Origin: Verrucomicrobiales bacterium
GTDB taxonomy: Bacteria > Verrucomicrobiota > Verrucomicrobiia > Limisphaerales > JAYPXF01
Direction of reading: 5' to 3'
Length of the DNA: 41,314 nt
NCBI GenBank assembly: GCA_002715965.1
Contig: PBAL01000027.1
Span: forward strand, 1-41,314
Shown: piece by piece, positions 35,637 through 41,314 of the stretch
Layout: each line of letters opens with the position of its first letter
How positions within the stretch are numbered: position 1 is the stretch's first letter
Notes under the pieces: generated by a model
Databases searched by the model: none
The model's input: the letters and a program-made list of their open reading frames with translations, nothing else
What the model was told of the DNA's origin: nothing
Program-made: the position numbers and the translations under genes

Positions 35637-35834
35637 GTGACAGAGATTAAGATCAAAAAGGGCGAATCAGTGGAAAAGGCGCTCCGTCGGCTGAAGAAAC
35701 GGCTGGATCGAGAGGGCACGCTGAAAGAAGTCCGCAACCATCGGCGCTACGAAAAGCCGAGCGAGAAGAAGCGACGCAAGATGAAGGTTGCCCGCTTCTC
35801 CGCGATGCTGAAGGCGCGCTACGCGGACCTCTAA
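35637..35834 (+). CDS. rpsU: 30S ribosomal protein S21
   Basis: This is a small basic protein of the 30S subunit involved in initiation. The 65 residues begin with GTG at 35637, preceded by the purine-rich AGAAGGGA. The typical S21 pattern is present: IKKGESVEKALRRLKKRL, an Arg/Lys-rich middle (EVRNHRRYEKPSEKKRRK) and a C-terminal helix ending ARYADL. It is monocistronic here, with its own promoter and terminator. Confidence 0.95.
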   Translation: MTEIKIKKGESVEKALRRLKKRLDREGTLKEVRNHRRYEKPSEKKRRKMKVARFSAMLKARYADL

Positions 35835-35847
35835 GTCATAGATTCAC

Positions 35848-35887
35848 AAAGCCGGTGTGGGCTGAAACCCCGCGCCGGCTTTTTTTG
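35848..35887 (+). terminator. Intrinsic terminator of rpsU
   Basis: An imperfect GC-rich hairpin (AAAGCCGGTGTGGG, loop CTGAAA, then CCCCGCGCCGGCTTT) is followed by seven or more T residues. It starts 14 bases after the rpsU stop. Confidence 0.88.
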
Positions 35888-35921
35888 TAACTTGTTGTAA
35901 TTCAGGGTTTTCCAACCGCAG

Positions 35922-36872
35922 ATGTATTCCTTCTCCACATGCTGGAATTCTCACCGTCACGAAGACGGTCGGGAGATGTTGCGGGAGATTCGGGATCTGG
36001 GATTCGACTACGCCGAGTTGAGTCACGGAATCCGCGTCAGCTTGGTTCCCGGAATTGTGGATGCGGTTGACTCAGGGGAGATCAAGATTTCTACGCTCCA
36101 CAACTTCTGCCCACTGCCGATGGGCGTAAACCATGCGGCTCCAAACATTTACGAATTCTCATCTTCCGATCAGCGCGAACGGGAATATGCGTGGAAGCAC
36201 ACGATGAAGACAATCGAGTTCGCCGTCCGGGTGAATGCAAAGCTGATCGTGATTCACTCCGGCAGCATGGAGTTCAAGCCAAGCTTTTTCGCGGGCTTGT
36301 TCGGTGCCAAGCGTATGGAATTCACAGACAAGTTGCTCGATTTGGTTGAGGAAGGGAAATCCGGGAGTGACGAGTTCGATCAGCTGGTCGCTCAGGCGGT
36401 CGCCTGCCAGGAGAAGCACAAGGAAGAACCTCTGGCCCGATCGTTTGACCTTCTGAAACGAATCGCTGCGGAGGCTGCCGAACATGACTTGATGTTGGGC
36501 ATCGAGAATCGAGAGGCGCTGGAAGAGATTCCCCTGGATTCGGAGATGTCGATGTTCCTCGCTGATCTGCCGGAAAAGACAGTTCGTTACTGGCACGATT
36601 GCGGGCACGGACAGATCAAGGAAAACCTCGGGTTCATCAATCATACGATGCACGTTCAGTCGCTGTCCGATCGACTGGGGGGCTTCCACATTCACGATGT
36701 GGGATTTCCGGGCAAAGACCATCAGCCACCGGGGAAGGGGAACATCGATTTCGAAGCCTTGGGCGATCTGGTGAAGCCAGAGCACATCAAGGTATTCGAG
36801 ATGAATCCTGCCTTGACGAAGGAAGAGGTGCAGGAAGGCGTGAAGCATCTCAAATCCATTTGGGGCGAGTGA
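35922..36872 (+). CDS. Sugar-phosphate isomerase/epimerase (AP endonuclease 2-like TIM barrel)
   Basis: The 316-residue cytoplasmic TIM-barrel protein belongs to the xylose isomerase-like/IolE family. It starts MYSFSTCWNSHRHEDG, and the predicted metal-ligand positions are intact: Glu in MLGIENREALEE, Asp and His in YWHDCGHGQIKEN, His in GGFHIHDVG, and Glu in KVFEMNPAL. Unlike the broken relative at 12838-13473, it is complete. The gene follows the rpsU terminator by about 35 bases. The next gene begins after 54 bases with its own candidate promoter. The substrate is unknown. Confidence 0.9.
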   Translation: MYSFSTCWNSHRHEDGREMLREIRDLGFDYAELSHGIRVSLVPGIVDAVDSGEIKISTLHNFCPLPMGVNHAAPNIYEFSSSDQREREYAWKHTMKTIEFAVRVNAKLIVIHSGSMEFKPSFFAGLFGAKRMEFTDKLLDLVEEGKSGSDEFDQLVAQAVACQEKHKEEPLARSFDLLKRIAAEAAEHDLMLGIENREALEEIPLDSEMSMFLADLPEKTVRYWHDCGHGQIKENLGFINHTMHVQSLSDRLGGFHIHDVGFPGKDHQPPGKGNIDFEALGDLVKPEHIKVFEMNPALTKEEVQEGVKHLKSIWGE

Positions 36873-36891
36873 ACTCCAACAGCCCATCGTA

Positions 36892-36920
36892 TTGACGCTT
36901 CGTCCTTCCGCCCCCTTAAT
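36892..36920 (+). promoter_or_regulatory. Candidate promoter directly abutting the PQQ-like gene
   Basis: TTGACG (36892-36897), a 17-base spacer and CTTAAT (36915-36920, four of six consensus positions) end only six bases before the ATG at 36927. A normal start site would fall at or next to the ATG, giving a leaderless or nearly leaderless mRNA. Confidence 0.4.
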
Positions 36921-36926
36921 CAACGC

Positions 36927-38162
36927 ATGAAACCACACCTCTTGGCGTTCGTGCTGTGTCTCGCTGCTTCTTCGCTTCATGCGTCCGATTGGCCGAATTG
37001 GCGCGGACCTACCCATAACGGGATCGCGGCTGCAGGCGAGAAACCACCCGTGAACTGGTCCGAGAACTCCAATGTCGAGTGGAAGGTCGCCATTCCCGGT
37101 CGCGGCCATGCCTCGCCGACGATTGTCGGTGATCGCATTTACCTGCCGACTGCCGATGAGCAGAAACAGATCCAATCCGTCCTGTGCCTCGCGCGCGGGA
37201 ACGGGAAGCTGATCTGGCGAAAAGATCTCCACAAAAACGGCTTCACAAAAAAGGGGCACCGGCGGAAGTCCCATGCTTCCAGCACTGTCGCGTGCGATGG
37301 TTCAACGCTGTACGTGAACTTCATGAGCGGAGATACTGTTTACGCCACTGCGTTGGATCTGGACGGAAAGAAACTCTGGCAAACCAAGATCACCGATTAC
37401 GTGACGCACCAAGGCTATGGTTCTTCGCCCTTCATTTACAAGTCGCTGATACTCGTCTCCGCTGACAACAAGGGAGGAGGCGTCATCGCTGGATTGGACA
37501 AGAAGACGGGCAGCATTGTCTGGAAAAACGATCGGCCCAAGTTGCCAAACTATCCGTCTCCCGTGGTCTACAATATTACGGGGAAGGATCAGCTGTTGAT
37601 GTCCGGGTGTGACCTGGTGACGAGCCTCAATCCACTGACGGGCAAGAAGCATTGGGAAATCGAAGGATCTACCACGGAATGCGTGGTCACGATGGTGACG
37701 GACGGTAAGCGTGTCTTTACCGGAGGCGGTTATCCCAAGAACCACACTGTTGCGATCGAAGCAGACGGTTCAGGCAGGGTTGCCTGGCAGAACGGAACCC
37801 GCGTCTACGTGCCCTCAATGATCGTGCACGACGGTCATCTCTACGCATCCAGCGATTCGGGCTTTGCGATCTGTTGGAATTCCAGGACGGGCAAGGAGAT
37901 TTGGAAAGAGCGCCTCGGTGGTGATTTCTTTGCTTCGCCAATCCTCGCGGACGGGAAGATCTTCGCCACGAATGTTCGCGGAATGACCTATGTGTTCAAC
38001 GCCGAGCCGAAGGAATTCAAACTGCTCTCGAAGAACCAACTCGGATACGAATCCTACGCCTCCCCAGTGATCTGTGGTGATCGCGTTTATCTCCGCGTGG
38101 CCAAGCGCGAAGGCGGCAAGCGCGTCGAATACCTGTATTGCATCAGTCACCAACGTGGCTGA
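36927..38162 (+). CDS. Exported PQQ-like beta-propeller repeat protein
   Basis: The 411-residue protein has a signal peptide (about 1-19, MKPHLLAFVLCLAASSLHAS) followed by the family-typical DWPNWRGPTHNGIAA and an eight-bladed PQQ-like propeller. Blade signatures include ALDLDGKKLWQTKI, GLDKKTGSIVWKNDRP, and CWNSRTGKEIWKERLGGDFFASPI. Despite the name, proteins of this group usually lack the quinoprotein catalytic residues and act as BamB-like scaffolds or as unknown periplasmic proteins, so I would not call it a dehydrogenase. It precedes the DUF1549/DUF1553 gene, a common neighbour in Verrucomicrobiota and Planctomycetota. Confidence 0.88.
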   Translation: MKPHLLAFVLCLAASSLHASDWPNWRGPTHNGIAAAGEKPPVNWSENSNVEWKVAIPGRGHASPTIVGDRIYLPTADEQKQIQSVLCLARGNGKLIWRKDLHKNGFTKKGHRRKSHASSTVACDGSTLYVNFMSGDTVYATALDLDGKKLWQTKITDYVTHQGYGSSPFIYKSLILVSADNKGGGVIAGLDKKTGSIVWKNDRPKLPNYPSPVVYNITGKDQLLMSGCDLVTSLNPLTGKKHWEIEGSTTECVVTMVTDGKRVFTGGGYPKNHTVAIEADGSGRVAWQNGTRVYVPSMIVHDGHLYASSDSGFAICWNSRTGKEIWKERLGGDFFASPILADGKIFATNVRGMTYVFNAEPKEFKLLSKNQLGYESYASPVICGDRVYLRVAKREGGKRVEYLYCISHQRG

Positions 38163-38171
38163 GATTGTCCC

Positions 38172-40787
38172 ATGCAATTGGGCTGCAGGGCCAATTCGAC
38201 CGTGACAAAAGTAGGATGGGCGATCCACCTGTCCAGTTCAGCGTGGGAACTAGTTGCGGGTTGGATTGGTTTGCTGCGCTCACAAAACAACCCGAGACGC
38301 GTTTCGGGATGGGCGGATTGCTCATCTTACTGTTTCGTCACGACCATCCTTACCCTGCTCGCGGCCGTCAACGCTGCCGATGCAGAGACCGTTCAAGAGT
38401 TCTTCCGATCAAAGGTCGAGCCCATCCTGAAACAGAATTGCTACGAATGCCACAGCCACGCAACTGGCAAGGCAAAGGGCGGGCTCGTTCTCGATTCCAA
38501 ATCCGGATGGAATGTAGGTGGGGATTCAGGTCCCGCATTGGTTCCCGGGAAGCCGGATGAAAGCCGTCTCCTTGTTGCGATCGGCTATGATGACGACGAC
38601 CTCCAAATGCCCCCGTCTGGCAAACTCTCCAAGACCGATATTGCTGTTCTGCGGAAGTGGATTGTGGATGGAGCCGTCGATCCGCGTGTCTCCGAAGCGC
38701 CCACGGGCAAGACGATCCCACTTGCAGGCAAAGACTACTGGTCGTTTCATCCACGGACGAATCCAATTCTTCCGGCCGGGAATGGAACTCCCATCGATCG
38801 TTTTGTAAATCGAAGATTGCGCGACGCGAACTTGGAAGCGGTTGCACGGTCGGCCCCACAAAAGTTATTGCGCCGTGTCACGTTTGATCTCACCGGTCTG
38901 CCGCCCTCCCGCGCCACCATGGAACAGTTTGATGTCGATGGCTCCCCAATGGCTTTCGAACATGCCGTTGACCGACTTCTATCCAGTCCCGCGTTTGGCG
39001 AGCACTGGGCGCGTCATTGGCTGGATCTCACCGCGTACGCCGACACGATTGGTACGGGCAGGGCCTTGCCGGCGACAAACGCATGGCGCTTTCGCGACTA
39101 CATCATCAACTCCTTCAATGCCGACAAACCGTTCAACACGTTTATCCGCGAACAGATCGCCGGTGATCTCATCAAGACGGAGTCCATCGCCGAACGGCGG
39201 GCGAATCTCACCGCGACCGGCTTCCTCGCGCTGGGACCGTGGCCGCTCGAAAATGGCGACAAGCCACAACTCCGCATGGACGTTGTCGACTTTCAGATCA
39301 AGCGCGTGGGCAAAGTGTTCCTCGGCATGACCTTTGGCTGCGCCCGTTGTCACGATCACAAGTTCGATCCTGTATCGCAGAAGGACTACTACGCGCTTGC
39401 TGGCTTTTTCCGCAGCACGATGACATTGAAGGGGCGGCTTGAGGGGATTTATAGCGACGTTTATCGGGCTGCTCTCCCTGAACACCCCGATGAGATGATA
39501 CGGCGAGCAAACGAACTACGCCTATGGGAGCGCAAGTTGCCCGGCCTCGAATCATTTCGGGACAAGGCGAAAACGAGAGTTGAGGGGTTGGAGAGAATTG
39601 AGAAGCGACTGAAAGAATCGAAGAAGAAACTCTCGAAGAGATTCGAAGCGCAACTCAAGGCGGCCAAAATGGAATTGGCCGAGGCCGAACAGAAACTTGA
39701 CGCCGCGAAATACAATCGACCCTTTGCTCCTGTCGTAAATGCGGTCACGGATTTTCCCGAACCGGAGGATTGCCGCATCAACATTCGCGGCAACGCGCGT
39801 GCACTTGGAGATGAAGTGCCCCGTGGTTATGTTGAGGTCATAAACTGGTCGAAGAAGGAGCCTCAGTTTGCAGCCGGGCAGAGTGGCCGGATGGAACTGG
39901 CTGAATGGGTGGCTCATCCCAAGAATCCGCTGACTGCCCGCGTATTCGTGAACCGTGTGTGGCATCACCTGTTCGGACAAGGACTGGTTGCATCTCCGGA
40001 CAACTTTGGATTGCGAGGGAGCAAGCCCACTCATCCTGACCTGTTGGATTATCTCGCCGGTCGGTTCGTTGACGGTGGGTGGTCGATCAAGTCGCTGATT
40101 CGCGAGATCGTTTTGTCCGAAACCTATCAACGTTCGAGCGCGGACAATCCTGAAGCGCGCGCAATCGACCCGGATAATCGCCTGCTTTGGCGATCCAATC
40201 GCCGGCGTTTGCAGGCGGAGCAGATCCGTGATGCCGTGATGATGGCGGCCGGCGAATTGGATCGTGCCGGGGGAGGCCCAAGCCTTCCTTCAGTCTTCAG
40301 TCAGAATCTCGCGCTGGCACCACCTGTTGCGATCTACGATGGAGTGACACATTTCGAACACATCCCACCGCGCCGTTCGATTTATCAGCCCATCAAACGC
40401 AAGAGTGCATTCAGCGGATTGGGGATTTTGGATGCATTTGATTTTCCCTCCACCAATGAAGAGACCGGCAAACGTTCCGTGACCACAGTCGCGAACCAGG
40501 CTCTATTCATGATGAACTCGAAGTTTGCGAAGGAGAAATCAATGGCCGCAGCGAAAGATGTGACGCGACAATCGAAGAAGTTCCGGGAACAGCTCAATGA
40601 GCTATATCTTCGGACGCTCTCCAGACCGCCATTCAAAGCCGAAGTCAAACGAGTTCGATCATTCGTGGCGCGATATCAGTCTGTGGTTGAAGGTGGGGGG
40701 ATGTCCAAGAAAGAGAAGCGCATCGAAGCCCTCTCCAAATTTGCTCAGGCCCTCTTCGCCTCAAACGAATTCCTTTTCCGCCAGTAG
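38172..40787 (+). CDS. Planctomycete cytochrome-type protein (PSCyt1-DUF1549-DUF1553), start uncertain
   Basis: The open frame gives up to 871 residues. From about residue 55 it has a hydrophobic signal-like stretch (VTTILTLLAAVNAADA), a heme-c site at Cys90-x-x-Cys93-His94 (CYECH) in a PSCyt1 domain (LVPGKPDESRLLVAIGYDDD), DUF1549 (LLRRVTFDLTGLPPS; HWARHWLDLTAYADTIGTGR), a short coiled coil (about 455-515) and DUF1553 (NPLTARVFVNRVWHHLFGQG; RRLQAEQIRDAVMMAAGELD; TTVANQALFMMNS). The first ~54 codons have no family character and overlap a palindromic element (38210-38331). No ATG in this frame precedes the signal segment except at 38172, so the true start is a non-ATG codon or was lost. The usual DUF1501 partner is not downstream within the window. 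Confidence 0.85.
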   Translation: MQLGCRANSTVTKVGWAIHLSSSAWELVAGWIGLLRSQNNPRRVSGWADCSSYCFVTTILTLLAAVNAADAETVQEFFRSKVEPILKQNCYECHSHATGKAKGGLVLDSKSGWNVGGDSGPALVPGKPDESRLLVAIGYDDDDLQMPPSGKLSKTDIAVLRKWIVDGAVDPRVSEAPTGKTIPLAGKDYWSFHPRTNPILPAGNGTPIDRFVNRRLRDANLEAVARSAPQKLLRRVTFDLTGLPPSRATMEQFDVDGSPMAFEHAVDRLLSSPAFGEHWARHWLDLTAYADTIGTGRALPATNAWRFRDYIINSFNADKPFNTFIREQIAGDLIKTESIAERRANLTATGFLALGPWPLENGDKPQLRMDVVDFQIKRVGKVFLGMTFGCARCHDHKFDPVSQKDYYALAGFFRSTMTLKGRLEGIYSDVYRAALPEHPDEMIRRANELRLWERKLPGLESFRDKAKTRVEGLERIEKRLKESKKKLSKRFEAQLKAAKMELAEAEQKLDAAKYNRPFAPVVNAVTDFPEPEDCRINIRGNARALGDEVPRGYVEVINWSKKEPQFAAGQSGRMELAEWVAHPKNPLTARVFVNRVWHHLFGQGLVASPDNFGLRGSKPTHPDLLDYLAGRFVDGGWSIKSLIREIVLSETYQRSSADNPEARAIDPDNRLLWRSNRRRLQAEQIRDAVMMAAGELDRAGGGPSLPSVFSQNLALAPPVAIYDGVTHFEHIPPRRSIYQPIKRKSAFSGLGILDAFDFPSTNEETGKRSVTTVANQALFMMNSKFAKEKSMAAAKDVTRQSKKFREQLNELYLRTLSRPPFKAEVKRVRSFVARYQSVVEGGGMSKKEKRIEALSKFAQALFASNEFLFRQ
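38210..38331. repeat. GTAGGATGGGC-type palindromic element at the 5' end of the DUF1549 gene
   Basis: The left arm AGTAGGATGGGCGATCCACC plus TGTCC (38210-38234) pairs with the right arm at 38307-38331 at 19 of 25 positions. All six differences are transitions, mostly giving G-T wobbles. The element sits exactly where the gene start and signal peptide should begin. Confidence 0.65.
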
Positions 40788-41153
40788 CTTCGACTGCCAG
40801 TCGTAGCGTGCGAGCGACGGGCGCAGCGATGTCAGCGAGCGGTCCATTTGAGGTGGCGAACTCGACAGGCTGTAAAATCGTATTTCTGATCACATCTCAC
40901 CAGTCGTATCTCATGGTATTCAGTGCGTTTTTCCTCACCCCGTCCCTCTCCCGCTGGGAGAGGGCGAAACAAGATTGCACTCTTCATACCAGGAGCGATG
41001 TTTTGCCTGACGGCTTTGCAAACGTTGCTCTCCCAACGGGTTGACCATTTCCCATAGATTCCTCTGGTCACTGCCGAAGCACACTCCGAAGGGGTGATAT
41101 TGCTGGTAGCCGGGGTATTGCCATGCTTAACCCCCGTATGGCTACTGGCAATG
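40788..41153. other. Non-coding tail after the DUF1549/DUF1553 gene
   Basis: No gene is seen. It holds a CTCACCCC/GGGAGAGGG repeat (40933-40966) and the left half of a second palindrome (from 41085). Short open frames here lack coding character. Confidence 0.6.
40933..40966. repeat. CTCACCCC/GGGAGAGGG repeat, third copy
   Basis: CCTCACCCCGT is followed by a perfect nine-base-pair hairpin, CCCTCTCCC (40944-40952), GCT, GGGAGAGGG (40956-40964). It is the same family as the pair between the RND pump genes. Confidence 0.8.
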
Positions 41154-41167
41154 TCATCCCTCCGGGA
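41085..41167. repeat. Long imperfect palindrome (second repeat family in the tail)
   Basis: The left arm, TCCGAAGGGGTGATATTGCT and the following GGTAGCC, pairs with the right arm, GGCTACTGGCAATGTCATCC and the following CTCCGGGA, through about 25 positions with several G-T wobbles. The loop is about 20-25 bases. Confidence 0.7.
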
Positions 41168-41312
41168 TGCGTGTATTTGTGGGGAATGGACAGCCCGCCG
41201 GGAGGGAGAGGGATAGAACGATCATAATCGGTTTGATCTGCGCATCCAGTTGGCTCATTGGGAGGCCGTCATCAATCACCACCCACTTGGAATCGACCCC
41301 CAACGAGCGGTC
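41154..41312 (-). CDS. Possible 3' end of a gene running in from the right edge (partial)
   Basis: A minus-strand frame is open from the window edge to a TGA at 41154-41156. The part nearest the edge (GVDSKWVVIDDGLPMSQLDA) looks protein-like. The last ~20 codons read through the palindrome arm, so the original stop may have been displaced. No family is recognised, and the fragment is too short to be sure it is coding. Confidence 0.3.
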   Translation of the reverse strand, partial: DRSLGVDSKWVVIDDGLPMSQLDAQIKPIMIVLSLSLPAGCPFPTNTRIPEG

Positions 41313-41314
41313 AG

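Noticed and set aside
1..41314. CRISPR arrays, tRNA or rRNA genes, integrases or complete insertion sequences
   Set aside because: I looked for regularly spaced direct repeats, cloverleaf-like sequences and transposase motifs on both strands and saw none that could be supported.

Overview
The window looks like a chromosomal segment from a Verrucomicrobiota-type member of the PVC superphylum (moderately high GC). It pairs a complete peptidoglycan-elongation operon (mreB-mreC-mreD-mrdA-rodA), which planctomycetes generally lack, with protein families expanded in Verrucomicrobiota and Planctomycetota: a PVC-type CxxCH heme protein, DUF1592-type and DUF1549/DUF1553-type planctomycete cytochromes, and a DUF1552 Tat-exported protein. 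The assignment is inference from gene content; no rRNA or tRNA is present.

Layout. 1-7.9 kb: a tightly packed plus-strand operon for rod-shape cell-wall synthesis, ending in an RNase E/G gene and a strong intrinsic terminator. 8.0-10.7 kb: a secreted, single-heme, Vgb-like propeller protein with three copies of an unrecognised repeat. 10.7-13.5 kb: a decaying zone with a broken esterase, a possible gene remnant and a broken sugar-phosphate isomerase, interrupted by one intact flippase-like membrane protein. 13.6-21.7 kb: an RND efflux locus (adaptor plus two inner-membrane pumps, no outer-membrane channel). 21.7-22.8 kb: a frameshifted ankyrin-type pseudogene. 22.8-34.1 kb: an accessory cluster with a minus-strand DUF6807/PVC-heme fusion divergent from a plus-strand sialidase, DUF1592 cytochrome and DUF1552 group. 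34.2-35.5 kb: a minus-strand pair, a small DHp-like protein and a Gfo/Idh/MocA oxidoreductase. 35.6-41.3 kb: ribosomal protein S21 with its own promoter and terminator, an intact sugar-phosphate isomerase, a PQQ-like propeller protein and a DUF1549/DUF1553 cytochrome, then a non-coding tail of palindromic repeats.

How the genes work together. MreB, MreC, MreD, PBP2 and RodA form the elongasome. The adaptor and two pumps should form efflux complexes with a TolC-like partner encoded elsewhere. The 22.8-34.1 kb cluster reads as an exported glycan-processing and electron-transfer module: a sialidase-fold hydrolase beside three heme-binding or Tat-exported partners of unknown biochemistry. Its divergent 55-base control region holds two abutting perfect palindromes. 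The most unusual features are palindromic repeats of several families lying at gene ends and starts. One contains the stop codon of the DUF1592 gene and another appears to have replaced the start region of the DUF1549/DUF1553 gene. A possible group II intron fragment also lies between two convergent genes.
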